Positions 20,029 to 28,598 of a DNA stretch of 64,000 nt are shown piece after piece. The notes beneath the pieces were generated by a model. It saw only the letters and a list, made by a program, of their open reading frames with translations, did no database searches and was not told the origin of the DNA. The translations under genes and the position numbers were made by a program. The stretch comes from VBAS01 sp963773465. Lineage in GTDB: Bacteria; Bacteroidota; Bacteroidia; Chitinophagales; Chitinophagaceae. Each line of letters opens with the position of its first letter. Positions within the stretch are counted from its first letter, which is position 1. The stretch lies in assembly GCA_963773465.1 (NCBI GenBank), contig CAVZBF010000002.1, forward strand, positions 1,240,001 to 1,304,000, written 5' to 3'.

Positions 20029-20232
20029 GATAAAATATTCCGGGGTTTTATCCGATGGTCATCGGGACCGGAGGGCGGCAAAGATAGGGCAATTAGTTCT
20101 GAGTTTTAAGTTCGGAGTGAGGAGTTTTTTGATGATGTGCCCGGCTTCAACGCCCTGATTTGGCAGCCGTTGCGACGCTCCGTTCAACTATAGTAACTCC
20201 GGTTTAGCTGGTCTGGATTGACATCATCATCA

Positions 20233-20274
20233 CCAATAATCAATAATTATTAATTAATAATTATTGATTATTGG
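20233..20274. repeat. 42-bp perfect AT-rich palindrome
   Basis: The half CCAATAATCAATAATTATT plus AA is followed exactly by its reverse complement. The central 32 bp are identical to the palindrome at 9901-9932. It covers the stop codon of the flavoprotein gene and encodes that protein's last few residues. Confidence 0.78.
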
Positions 20275-21517
20275 AGTTCATCAAATCAGTGATAGCTTTA
20301 GCTGCAATAAATCCACTACTCCATGCATGTTGGAAATTAAAGCCGCCGGTTATTCCATCTACATCCAATACTTCACCCGCAAAAAATAAGTTTGGAATTT
20401 TTTTACTCATCATAGTATTTGCATCCACTTCGTTTAGTTTGATGCCACCTGCCGTAACAAACTCTTCTTTAAAAGTTGTTTTACCTTTTACTGCACATTC
20501 ATAGCTGCAAAGATTTTTTATAAACTTGTTTTGTTCCGCCGATGGAAGATCGGCCCATCGCCACCCGATCGCTATCGGGTCATTTTTTATTCCTGATTGC
20601 TCAGCAAGAAACTCCCATAATCTTGATGGCAATCCAAAAGAATTTTTATTTACAATTTTTTGCGAAGCATTTTCGCTTCTTAATTCATGAAATCTTTTCC
20701 TGATACTTTCTTCATTGAAATCATTTAGCCAATTGATAGTAATTTTTAATTCATAATTTCTAATTTTTAATTCCCTCGCTCCCCATGCACTTAATCTTAA
20801 TACCACCGGACCACTGAGCCCCCAATGCGTGATAAGCAACGGGCCTTCTTCGTCCAGTTTTGTTCCATTAATTTTCATTCTTGCTTTTTCCACACTCACT
20901 CCCATCAATTTTGTAATTGGATGTTTGGGCAAATTAAAAGTGAACAATGATGGAACAGGATCATCAATTGAATGACCCAACTCCTTCAACCAGTCAAACA
21001 TCGAGGATTTGGGATAACCACCAGTAGCAATACAAATGAAATCAGCATCAAATATTTTACCACTTGAGCATTGAACATTGAACATTGATCGTTGAGCATT
21101 TATTTTTTCAACTTGTGTATTCATTAAAATTTCCACACCAAACTTATTTGCCTCTTTCAGCAAGCAATTGATAACCGTTTGTGATGAATCGGTAACGGGA
21201 AACATTCTTCCGTCTTCTTCGGTTTTCAGCTTTACTCCCCTTTCTTCAAACCAATTAATTGTATCGGTGGTAAAGAATTGATGAAAGGTTCTTTTTACAA
21301 AATGCTGCCCTCTCGGATATTGCTTGCTCATTTCAATAATATCAAAACAAGCATGCGTAACATTACAGCGGCCGCCGCCGCTTACTTTTACTTTTGAAAG
21401 AAGCTTACTGTTCTTTTCAATAATAGTAACTTTTAATGAACGATCCATTCGTGCTGCATTCACCGCACAGAAAAATCCTGCTGCTCCGCCGCCGATTACT
21501 ATAAGACGCTTTGCCAC
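20261..21517 (-). CDS. NAD(P)/FAD-dependent oxidoreductase, HI0933/BaiN family
   Basis: 418 residues. The N-terminus is a Rossmann FAD-binding motif (RLIVIGGGAAGFFCAVNAAR), followed by SKLLSKVKVSGGGRCNVTHA, diagnostic of the family. Further landmarks: CIATGGYPKSSMFDWLKELG, GPLLITHWGLSGPVVLRLSA, FVTAGGIKLNEVDANTMMSK, LFFAGEVLDVDGITGGFNFQ and HAWSSGFIAAKAI. The physiological substrate is generally unknown. Two short segments are low-complexity words in frame: about 21064-21102 (INAQRSMFNVQCSSG) and about 20736-20774 (LKIRNYELKITIN). The C-terminal residues come from the AT palindrome. Confidence 0.9.
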   Translation of the reverse strand: MAKRLIVIGGGAAGFFCAVNAARMDRSLKVTIIEKNSKLLSKVKVSGGGRCNVTHACFDIIEMSKQYPRGQHFVKRTFHQFFTTDTINWFEERGVKLKTEEDGRMFPVTDSSQTVINCLLKEANKFGVEILMNTQVEKINAQRSMFNVQCSSGKIFDADFICIATGGYPKSSMFDWLKELGHSIDDPVPSLFTFNLPKHPITKLMGVSVEKARMKINGTKLDEEGPLLITHWGLSGPVVLRLSAWGARELKIRNYELKITINWLNDFNEESIRKRFHELRSENASQKIVNKNSFGLPSRLWEFLAEQSGIKNDPIAIGWRWADLPSAEQNKFIKNLCSYECAVKGKTTFKEEFVTAGGIKLNEVDANTMMSKKIPNLFFAGEVLDVDGITGGFNFQHAWSSGFIAAKAITDLMNSNNQ

Positions 21518-21534
21518 GAAAGCAAAAATATAAG

Positions 21535-21650
21535 TTGAGGGGCTAAAGCCCCATATTTAAAATCGCATATTCATTGCCCCGCCCTTAAGGGCGGGGCTAG
21601 GCAGGGGTTCCCGCATTTTGGGGCTTTAGCCCCTTATAATAATTTCATCG
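21535..21650. repeat. Three nested GC-rich palindromes
   Basis: GGGGCTAAAGCCCC (about 21539-21552), GCCCCGCCCTTAAGGGCGGGGC (about 21575-21596) and GGGGCTTTAGCCCC (about 21620-21633) lie in the gap between two divergent genes. The outer two are inverted copies of each other around the central one, so the whole can also fold as one large cruciform or hairpin. Confidence 0.75.
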
Positions 21651-21679
21651 ACCAATAATTATTAATTATCATTACAGCG

Positions 21680-22645
21680 ATGCTTTATTCTGTTTTAAAA
21701 GTAATCGTACGGCTTGCCGCTAAGATTTTCTGCAGAAAAATTATTATTAATAACCGCCAATTGCTGAAAGAAAACGGCCCGATGATACTTGCCTGTAATC
21801 ATCCCAATTCATTCTTAGATGCAGTGCTGATGGATATTCTTTTTGAACAACCGGTCTGGTCACTGACCAGAGGCGATGCTTTTTTAAATAAAAGAGTTAA
21901 CAATATCCTTTTTAAATTAAAAATGTTGCCGGTATACCGGCCAAGTGAAGGCGTTGAAAATCTTTCAGAGAATTATAAGACATTTGATTCCTGCATTGAA
22001 CTTTTCAAATGCAATGCTGTTGTGCTCATCTTCAGCGAGGGGCTTTGCGTAAATGAATGGCATTTGCGTCCATTGAAAAAAGGAACGGCAAGACTCGCTT
22101 ATAAATGCCAGGAAGAAAATATCCCGTTGAAAATTTTACCGGTGGGAATTAACTACAGTTCTTTTCAGCGATTTGGGAAAAATCTTTTTGTAAATTTTGG
22201 GAACATATTTTCAATAAAAGAGTTTGATAAAAATCTAAGCGATGGAGTTTTCTACCAGGTTTTTAATACCCGCCTTCAAAATGAATTACGACCATTGGTT
22301 TTTGAAATTGAAAAAAAGGATAAGGCAAAGCAAAAAGAATTACTGGAAATAAAAATATCAACTATCACAAAGATATTATTGGCAATACCTGCGGTGATTG
22401 GCTGGCTTGTGCATGCCCCGCTTTATTTACCCATAAAATATTGGGTGCATAAAAAATATTACGGAACAGGCCATGCAGATTCAATGCATATTACCCTGTC
22501 GCTTCTTTATTACCCGCTCTATCTTTTACTGATCGTTTCTATTTTGTTTTTTATTTTAAAAAGCTGGTGGGTGTTTTTGCTGTTTATCATTTTACCATTT
22601 ACTGCGTGGAGTTATGTGCAGGTGAAGGGGCAATTGGATGAATGA
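21680..22645 (+). CDS. PlsC-type acyltransferase with C-terminal membrane region
   Basis: 321 residues. MILACNHPNSFLDAVLMDIL carries the acyltransferase motif, again with five residues between His and Asp. LPVYRPSEGVENLSENYKTF follows, then VVLIFSEGLCVNEWHLRPLK with KKGTARLAY (motif III), and ILPVGINYSSFQRFGKNLFV. Residues about 225-310 contain two to three membrane helices (LLAIPAVIGWLVHAPLYLPI, YYPLYLLLIVSILFFILKSW). Probable phospholipid or other lipid acyl transfer at the inner membrane. Related to but distinct from the enzyme at 16113. Confidence 0.83.
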   Translation: MLYSVLKVIVRLAAKIFCRKIIINNRQLLKENGPMILACNHPNSFLDAVLMDILFEQPVWSLTRGDAFLNKRVNNILFKLKMLPVYRPSEGVENLSENYKTFDSCIELFKCNAVVLIFSEGLCVNEWHLRPLKKGTARLAYKCQEENIPLKILPVGINYSSFQRFGKNLFVNFGNIFSIKEFDKNLSDGVFYQVFNTRLQNELRPLVFEIEKKDKAKQKELLEIKISTITKILLAIPAVIGWLVHAPLYLPIKYWVHKKYYGTGHADSMHITLSLLYYPLYLLLIVSILFFILKSWWVFLLFIILPFTAWSYVQVKGQLDE

Positions 22646-22680
22646 AATATGATTTTAGAAATTAATGTAACTTAAGTGTT

Positions 22681-23100
22681 ATGAAATTTATGTTATCGGC
22701 ATTGTTAATTTTATATTCATGTATTATCTCTTGTGGTAACAGTAAGAGCAAATCAAACTGTGAGAAATTTAGAACAGGTAAATTCATTTTGCAACTGGAT
22801 GTTCCTCCTTATAGTTATACTATAATTGAAAGGAATGATTCGCTTCAGATAGAAACAAATTCAACAACAAAAGACACGGTCATTAACAGTGTAAAATGGA
22901 CTGGTCCATGTGAATATGAATTAAAATTGTTGAACAGAAATAAAAAAGACAATGATTCATTAACATTATTCTTTGATCAAAAAATATTCAAATCAAAAAT
23001 TCTTGAAGCGAAGAACGATTATTACATTTTCAAAATGTATATAGAAGGTATAGAATTTTCATATATAGATACTTTAAGAGTAATGTCAATGCAGCGGTAA
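22681..23100 (+). CDS. Small hypothetical lipoprotein, paralogue of the one at 5263
   Basis: 139 residues with a signal peptide and possible lipobox (LLILYSCIISCGNS). The body shares with 5263-5685 the sequence CEKFRTGKF, IERNDSLQIETN, VKWTGPCEYELKL and a later strand DYYIFKMYIEG. The spacing of these blocks is the same, so the two genes are duplicates of one family. No function is known. It lies 33 bp after the acyltransferase and just before a GNAT gene, all on the plus strand. Confidence 0.72.
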   Translation: MKFMLSALLILYSCIISCGNSKSKSNCEKFRTGKFILQLDVPPYSYTIIERNDSLQIETNSTTKDTVINSVKWTGPCEYELKLLNRNKKDNDSLTLFFDQKIFKSKILEAKNDYYIFKMYIEGIEFSYIDTLRVMSMQR

Positions 23101-23120
23101 AAACAAACCAGATAATACCA

Positions 23121-23564
23121 ATGAACCTTCTCCCCATACAACGAACTCTCTCCGAAAACGAAACTTTTGTCAACAATCCATTATGCAATGAAACGATTGG
23201 CATGTGCATCGAATTTTATAAACGAGTCGGATTTAATCCTCCATGGATCTGTTATTTTGTTGAAGAAAATGGCGAATTGGTTGGCAGCGCGGCATTCAAA
23301 GGAAGACCGGTCAATAATACTGTTGAGATCTCTTATGGCACAAATGAAAATCACAGGCAGAAAGGTATCGGTACAAGGATCTGTAAACAATTAGTTGAAC
23401 TATCAATTGCTACCGATCCTTCGGTAAGGATCACGGCAAGAACACTTCCTGAAAAAAATTATTCAACACGGATCCTGGAAAAAAATAATTTTATTTTACT
23501 TGGCTTTGTTACCGACCCCGAAGATGGGGAAGTATGGGAATGGGAATATAAAAAGAAAGCTTAA
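23121..23564 (+). CDS. GNAT-family N-acetyltransferase
   Basis: 147 residues. Motif A of the fold is visible as VEISYGTNENHRQKGIGTRI (the R/QxxGxG/A acetyl-CoA loop: RQKGIG), preceded by the strand ELVGSAAFKGRPVNNT and followed by ARTLPEKNYSTRILEKNNFI and LLGFVTDPEDGEVWEWE. This resembles RimJ/RimL-type acetyltransferases; the acceptor is unknown. Its stop codon overlaps the stop of map on the other strand by four bases (shared TTAA), so there is no room for a separate terminator. Confidence 0.85.
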   Translation: MNLLPIQRTLSENETFVNNPLCNETIGMCIEFYKRVGFNPPWICYFVEENGELVGSAAFKGRPVNNTVEISYGTNENHRQKGIGTRICKQLVELSIATDPSVRITARTLPEKNYSTRILEKNNFILLGFVTDPEDGEVWEWEYKKKA

Positions 23565-24373
23565 GCTACTACTTCGTATTCGCTAAATAAATTCACGTTT
23601 GCTTTTTCGGCAGCTTCAATCGGAGTATAATCAGAAAGAATATCAGCATTATTTTTTCTTACACAAACATCATGTTCAAAATGCACAGAAGGTTTGCCAT
23701 CTCTTGTTCTTACGGTCCAGCGGTCTGCTTCGGTATACACTTCTTTTTTACCAAGGTTGATCATTGGTTCGATCGCCATCACCATTCCATCTTTAAGTTT
23801 AGCGCCGGTACCTCTTTTACCAAAATTTGGCACCTGGGGATCTTCATGCAGGTTCTTTCCTAACCCATGCCCCACTAAATCCCTTACCACGCCATACCCA
23901 TATTTTTTTTCAGTGTGGTCCTGTATCGCAAAAGAAATATCACCGACGCGGTTACCTGCAATGGCTTTATCAATTCCTTTATACAACGATTCTTTTGTAA
24001 CTCTAATTAGTTGCATTACTTCCTTTCCCGGGTCACCAATGGCAAAAGTATATGCATGATCGCCATGCCAGCCATTCAATATCACACCAATGTCAACTGA
24101 AATAATATCTCCTTCTTTTAACTCTTTCCGGTTTGGAAATCCATGCACTACCACATCATTTACCGAAAGACAAGAGTTGAACGGATATCCATTATAATTC
24201 AGAAATGAAGGCACGGCATGATGATCATGAATATACTCACCGATCATTTTATCAAGTGCAAGTGTTGTGATACCCGGTTTAAGCATACCTGCCACCACGG
24301 TAAGTGTTTTGCTTACCAGCAAGGCGCTTTCCCGCATCAATTCAACTTCGTTATCTGTTTTTATAATGATCAT
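23561..24373 (-). CDS. map: Methionine aminopeptidase type I
   Basis: 270 residues. It has the family's metal ligands in order: VDIGVILNGWHGDHAYTFAI (the two Asp), GHGLGKNLHEDPQVPNFG (His), and MVMAIEPMINLGKKEVYTEA (Glu), with a final HFEHDVCVRKNN (His and Glu nearby). It removes the initiator methionine from nascent proteins. It is the last gene of the ribosomal cluster here, about 310 bp after secY with an 88-bp tandem repeat in between, and it is not followed by infA as in many relatives. Confidence 0.95.
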   Translation of the reverse strand: MIIIKTDNEVELMRESALLVSKTLTVVAGMLKPGITTLALDKMIGEYIHDHHAVPSFLNYNGYPFNSCLSVNDVVVHGFPNRKELKEGDIISVDIGVILNGWHGDHAYTFAIGDPGKEVMQLIRVTKESLYKGIDKAIAGNRVGDISFAIQDHTEKKYGYGVVRDLVGHGLGKNLHEDPQVPNFGKRGTGAKLKDGMVMAIEPMINLGKKEVYTEADRWTVRTRDGKPSVHFEHDVCVRKNNADILSDYTPIEAAEKANVNLFSEYEVVA

Positions 24374-24424
24374 TCCCTGCGAGTCCCTGGTTTAAGATAT
24401 TTTCTTTATTGATGAATTTAAGGA

Positions 24425-24680
24425 CGAAGCAGTCTCCCCAATTGTGGAGTTCACTTCGCCACTAAACATTCAAAATTAATAAAAGAATTTTTCTGTGGCT
24501 CGTGAATAACTACGAAGCAGTCTCCCCAATTGTGGAGTTCACTTCGCCACTAAACATTCAAAAGTAATAAAAGATTTTTTCTGTGGCTCGTGAATAACTA
24601 CGAAGCAGACGCCCCAATTGTGGAGTTCACTTCGCCACTAAACATTCAAAATTAATAAAAGATTCCGCTGTGGCTCGTGA
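24425..24680. repeat. Three tandem 88-bp repeats between secY and map
   Basis: Units start at 24425, 24513 and 24601. Each begins CGAAGCAGTCTCCCCAATTG (third copy: GACGCCCC variant), continues TGGAGTTCACTTCGCCACTA and ends CTGTGGCTCGTGAATAAC. Within each, CGAAG...CTTCG and CTCC...GGAG pair to form a hairpin of about 30 nt. The array fills the secY-map spacer and reaches the secY stop codon, so the secY-map transcript would carry three identical hairpins. Confidence 0.9.
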
Positions 24681-24681
24681 G

Positions 24682-26030
24682 TTAAACAGATGCCTGCGTA
24701 AGCGTTTGTCTTCCCTGTATTCTTCCGCTTTTCATCAAACCATCGTATTGACGCATTAACAACTGTGTTTCTATTTGCTGCAATGTATCAAGAATTACAC
24801 CCACCATGATCAACAATGATGTGCCGCCAAAGAAGTTCGCAAAGTTTGGCTGAACGCCTCCTACTAATTGAACAATGCCAGGCAGAATACCCACAAATGC
24901 AAGCAATACTGCACCGGGAAGTGTTATTTTATCCATCACCGCACCGATATAATCAGCAGTTGGCTGGCCCGGCTTTACACCCGGAATAAATCCATTGTTC
25001 TGCTTAAGGTTATCCGCAATTTGCTTGGGATTAAATATTAAAGCCGTGTATAAATAAGTAAAGCCAATAACTACCAACTGAATACACGAGCATGTACCAA
25101 ATATTGGTATGATCAGAAAATATACGAGCAATACCTTTCGTAGCATCCGCATAAGAAAATAATGTTGGCAGGAACATGATTGCCTGCGCAAAAATGATAG
25201 GCATTACACCTGCACTGTTTACTTTAATTGGCAAAAATTGTCTTGCTCCTGTAAATTGCCTGTTGCCTCCTGCTATTTGTTTAGCATAGTTTAACGCAAT
25301 CTTTCGTGTTCCCTGTATCAATAATATACATCCGAGGATAATACCTACAAGTACAAATAGCTCGATAATAAAAATCAGAATACCACCACCGGCTGCCCCT
25401 GCTGATCTTGCTCCAAATTCCTGCGAGTATAGATTGTGGCAACCGTGCAAGGATACCGATCATGATGATCAATGAAGTACCATTTCCCAATCCTTTATCA
25501 GTAATTTTTTCACCTAACCACATTACGAATAAAGTGCCCGCAGTAAGAATGATAACAGTAGTATACCAGAAATAAGGTTCAAAACCCGGGATTTTTCCAC
25601 CGGTCTGCGTCATCTGGTTCAGATAGGTAACATATGCAGATGCCTGTACCAAAGTAACCGCTACTGTAAGATAACGGGTCCACTGGTTTATTTTTTTCCT
25701 GCCGCTATCGCCTTCTTTCTGGAGTTTTTGCATTTGAGGTACCAGTACCGTCATCAACTGCATAAAGATCGATGCAGAGATATAGGGCATGATGCCTAAT
25801 GCAAAAATTGATGCCTGTGAAAATGCACCACCGGCAAACGTATCAATCAACCCAAGAATACCACCTTTACTGCCTTTCATTGATTCGGCAATCGTATCCG
25901 GATTAATACCAGGCAGCACAATATGAGCGCCGACACGGTAAATAAATACTAATGCAAGAGTAAAAAGGATCTTGCTGCGCAATTCCTCAATGCTCCAGAT
26001 ATTTTTGAGTGTTTTAAATAACTTTTTCAC
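24682..26030 (-). CDS. secY: Protein translocase subunit SecY, frameshifted
   Basis: The N-terminal part (25281-26030) shows VLPGINPDTIAESMKGSKGG, FAGGAFSQASIFALGIMPYI (TM2 plug region) and GNGTSLIIMIGILARLP. Two frame changes (near 25440 and 25110) lead through GTRKIALNYAKQIAGG, RQFLPIKVNSAGVMPIIFAQ, NLKQNNGFIPGVKPGQPTAD and the C-terminal LLIMVGVILDTLQQIETQLL. All ten membrane helices can be traced over the joined frames. It forms the protein-conducting channel with SecE and SecG. It lies in its normal place after rplO. Confidence 0.93.
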
Positions 26031-26104
26031 AGATGCTGAGCGATTTAAATATCATTAAAACAAAAAAGACGCATTTAACATGCGCCATTGCAAGTTACGG
26101 AAAA

Positions 26105-26554
26105 TCAGGCAAGAATTTCTACAGTGCCACCAGCCGCTTCAATTGCAGCTTTTGCTTTTTCGCTTACTGCATTTACTTTGAACGACAGTTTACTTTTGAT
26201 CTCTCCGTTGCCTAAGATTTTCACCTTGTCATATTGGCTAACCAGTTTGTTGTCGTAAAGATTGTCAAATGAAAATTCTTTGATGTCATATTTTTCCAAC
26301 AACTGATCAATTTGTCCAATATTGAAAACCTTGTATTCAATACGATGAATATTGTTAAAGCCACGTTTTGGAATACGACGCTGAATCGGCATCTGGCCAC
26401 CTTCATGCGCCATTTTTCTTTTATAACCGGCACGGCTTTGTCCACCTTTATTACCTTTTGTTGATGTGCCTCCATGACCAGAAGCCTCACCACGGCCTAT
26501 TCTTTTTTCTTTCTTTGTTGCGCCTTTTGCAGGCCTTAATTCATGTAGTTTCAT
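26105..26554 (-). CDS. rplO: 50S ribosomal protein L15
   Basis: 149 residues, normal length. It opens MKLHELRPAKGATKKEKRIG, followed by GRGEASGHGGTSTKGNKGG, typical of L15, and has RRIPKRGFNNI further on. L15 is a late-assembly 23S rRNA-binding protein. Next gene is secY, 74 bp downstream. Confidence 0.97.
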   Translation of the reverse strand: MKLHELRPAKGATKKEKRIGRGEASGHGGTSTKGNKGGQSRAGYKRKMAHEGGQMPIQRRIPKRGFNNIHRIEYKVFNIGQIDQLLEKYDIKEFSFDNLYDNKLVSQYDKVKILGNGEIKSKLSFKVNAVSEKAKAAIEAAGGTVEILA

Positions 26555-26681
26555 TTTGCTTTTATTTTGTACTTAACGCCCCGAAAGCTTCGGGGCTCGC
26601 TTTTAAAAAATTCCAAATATCAAATTCCAAAATCCAAATTGGAATTTGGTCCCGATAATTTTCGGGATTGTTTTTTGTGAT
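26555..26681. repeat. rpmD-rplO spacer with word hairpins
   Basis: Contains GCCCCGAAAGCTTCGGGGC (a strong stem), then AAATTCCAAATATCAAATTCC with ATCCAAATTGGAATTTGG, which pairs back on itself, then CCCGATAATTTTCGGG. Three separate hairpins in 127 bp inside the ribosomal operon. Confidence 0.8.
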
Positions 26682-26861
26682 TTACACATTCTCCACTTTC
26701 ACCAAATGATTCATTTTACGAACCATACCAAGTATTTGGGGAGTAGCTTCTACTTCCCTTGTTGCGTTCATCTTATTCAAACCAAGCGCTTTCAACGTTT
26801 TCTTTTGACGCTCGGGTCTGTCAATCGGACTTTTTACTAATGTTATTTTTATCTTTTTCAT
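26682..26861 (-). CDS. rpmD: 50S ribosomal protein L30
   Basis: A 59-residue frame: MKKIKITLVKSPIDRPERQK, then TLKALGLNKMNATREVEATP and ILGMVRKMNHLVKVENV. The K-S-x-I-x-R-x-E-x-Q/K-x-x-T-L-x-x-L-G-L pattern is the L30 signature, and the gene lies in its usual place between rpsE and rplO. It is short but of normal family length. Confidence 0.96.
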   Translation of the reverse strand: MKKIKITLVKSPIDRPERQKKTLKALGLNKMNATREVEATPQILGMVRKMNHLVKVENV

Positions 26862-26943
26862 ATCTGGTTTCTTGTTACTGGTTTCTGGTTCTTAGTTACT
26901 GTTAATTGAAATTTCTTTACTAACAACTAGCAACTAATAACCA
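26862..26943. repeat. rpsE-rpmD spacer, CTGGTTTCTTGTTACTGG word hairpin
   Basis: Plus-strand words of the type GGTTTCTTGTTACTGG and GGTTCTTAGTTACTG are followed by inverted words CTAACAACTAGCAACTAATA. The two halves pair in the transcript. The same word type fills 27926-28043. Confidence 0.78.
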
Positions 26944-27462
26944 CTATCCATTAAATACTTTCTTCAATCCCACTGATCTTGTTTTTGCAACTGATATTGG
27001 CTCACGCAACATTGCCAATGCTTTAAACGTTGCTTTTACCACATTATGCGGATTTGCAGAACCAAGTGATTTAGCTAGCACGTCAGTTACACCGGCACTT
27101 TCCAAAACTGCACGCATACTTCCTCCCGCAATTACACCAGTACCATGCGCAGCAGGTTTGATCAACACTTTTGCAGCGCCTTCTTTTGCCCATTGATCAT
27201 GCGGAATAGTGCCATGCATTACCGGAACTTTGATCAAATTCTTTTTTGCATCTTCAATTCCTTTGGTAATTGCTTCCTGTACTTCTTTTGCCTTACCTAA
27301 ACCATGACCAACCACCCCATTTTCATTTCCTACAACAACCAATGCAGAAAAACTAAATGAACGGCCACCCTTTGTTGTTTTTACAACACGGTTAATGGCT
27401 ACCACTTTATCTTTCAGTTCAAGGTCGCCGGCTTTTACTCTGGTTAAATTTACTTTTGCCAT
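26944..27462 (-). CDS. rpsE: 30S ribosomal protein S5
   Basis: 172 residues. VVAINRVVKTTKGGRSFSFS and VVGHGLGKAKEVQEAITKGI are the conserved double-stranded-RNA-binding-fold signature; PAAHGTGVIAGGSMRAVLES follows. S5 helps decoding accuracy and translocation. Normal family length and position. Confidence 0.97.
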   Translation of the reverse strand: MAKVNLTRVKAGDLELKDKVVAINRVVKTTKGGRSFSFSALVVVGNENGVVGHGLGKAKEVQEAITKGIEDAKKNLIKVPVMHGTIPHDQWAKEGAAKVLIKPAAHGTGVIAGGSMRAVLESAGVTDVLAKSLGSANPHNVVKATFKALAMLREPISVAKTRSVGLKKVFNG

Positions 27463-27565
27463 TTATAAGTATTTACGATTTTAGATTTAAGATTTAGGAC
27501 TTAGAAAGGTAATCGCAGATTTCAGTAAAACTAAAATCCGCAATCCTCTCCCGATTGCTATCGGA
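27463..27565. repeat. rplR-rpsE spacer, AGATTTAAGATTT words
   Basis: GATTTTAGATTTAAGATTTAG is followed by AGTAAAACTAAAATCCGC, which pairs in part with the first arm, and by CGATTGCTATCGG, a small hairpin. AGATTTAAGATTT-type words also occur before the aconitase gene (58400-58490). Confidence 0.65.
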
Positions 27566-27925
27566 CTAAAATTTAAGTCCACCTTCTCTTGCTCCGTCTG
27601 CTACTGCTTTCACACGACCATGATATAAATAGCCACCACGATCAAAAACCACTTCTTTTAAACCAAGCTCATTAGCTTTTGCAGCAATTGCAGAACCAAC
27701 GAGTTTACTCTTTTCTGCTTTCGTTCCTTTTTGCGCGACAATGCTTTTTTCCTTTGATGAAGCAGCAGCAAGCGTTTGACCATTTACATCATCGATCAAC
27801 TGCGCATAAATTTCAGTGTTACTTCTGAAAACAGAGAGACGTGGTTTTGCAGCAGTACCGTTTATTTTTTTGCGGATGCCAAAACGTATATTCTGTCTTC
27901 TCGCTGTTTTTGCTTTCGAATTCAT
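27566..27925 (-). CDS. rplR: 50S ribosomal protein L18
   Basis: 119 residues. RIRKKINGTAAKPRLSVFRS-type opening (here GIRKKINGTAAKPRLSVFRS), NTEIYAQLIDDVNGQTLAAA and the final YHGRVKAVADGAREGGLKF are typical of L18, which binds 5S rRNA. Intact and in normal operon order. Confidence 0.97.
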   Translation of the reverse strand: MNSKAKTARRQNIRFGIRKKINGTAAKPRLSVFRSNTEIYAQLIDDVNGQTLAAASSKEKSIVAQKGTKAEKSKLVGSAIAAKANELGLKEVVFDRGGYLYHGRVKAVADGAREGGLKF

Positions 27926-28043
27926 ATTCTCTTATTTTAAATCCTGGATTTTGCCAGGATTGTTACTTGTTTCTGTTTTCTGGTTATTGGTTGCTGAAAG
28001 TAGCTGGTTAATACAAGAAACCAGCAACTAACAACCAGCAACA
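27926..28043. repeat. rplF-rplR spacer, TTGGTTGCTG word hairpin
   Basis: AATCCTGGATTTTGCCAGGATT forms one hairpin. Words TTTCTGGTTATTGGTTGCTG are then followed by the inverted arm CAGCAACTAACAACCAGCAA. Both arms lie between two ribosomal genes. Confidence 0.78.
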
Positions 28044-28598
28044 TTATTTACCTGCAGCCTTACCTGCTTTCTTACGAACAAACTCACCAATATAGCGAAC
28101 ACCTTTTCCTTTGTATGGTTCAGGTTTGCGCAAGCCACGGATCTTCGCTGCCACCTGGCCCAGCAATTGACGATCTATACCTTCCAAACTGATTGTCGGG
28201 TTCTGACCTTTTTCCTGTGCCGTTGCCACTTTCAGTTCCTTAGGAATTTCAAAAACGATATTATGCGAATAACCCAACGAAAGATCAAGCACATTGCCCT
28301 GGCTGCTGGCTTTAAAACCAACTCCGATCAACTCGAGATTCTTTTTATATCCTTCCGTTACTCCTTTTATCATATTGGAAGTTAAAGAACGATATAAGCC
28401 ATGCAATGCACGATGACGGATCTGGTCAGTAGGACGGGCAAAACTTACTTCATCATCTTTTACTTCAACCGTGATATCACGATCAATAGCTTGTTTCAAT
28501 TCTCCTTTGGGACCTTTTACAGTCAATACACCATCACTGCCAACTGTAACTGTTACCCCTTTCGGAACTGCTACTGGTTTTCTACCTATACGAGACAT
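28044..28598 (-). CDS. rplF: 50S ribosomal protein L6
   Basis: 184 residues: MSRIGRKPVAVPKGVTVTVG, ALHGLYRSLTSNMIKGVTEG, YKKNLELIGVGFKASSQGNV and the C-terminal PEPYKGKGVRYIGEFVRKKA are all conserved L6 segments. L6 sits near the factor-binding site of the 50S subunit. Intact. Confidence 0.97.
   Translation of the reverse strand: MSRIGRKPVAVPKGVTVTVGSDGVLTVKGPKGELKQAIDRDITVEVKDDEVSFARPTDQIRHRALHGLYRSLTSNMIKGVTEGYKKNLELIGVGFKASSQGNVLDLSLGYSHNIVFEIPKELKVATAQEKGQNPTISLEGIDRQLLGQVAAKIRGLRKPEPYKGKGVRYIGEFVRKKAGKAAGK

Noticed and set aside
24425..24680. 88-bp tandem repeats considered as a CRISPR array
   Set aside because: The whole unit is repeated without variable spacers and no cas genes are near.
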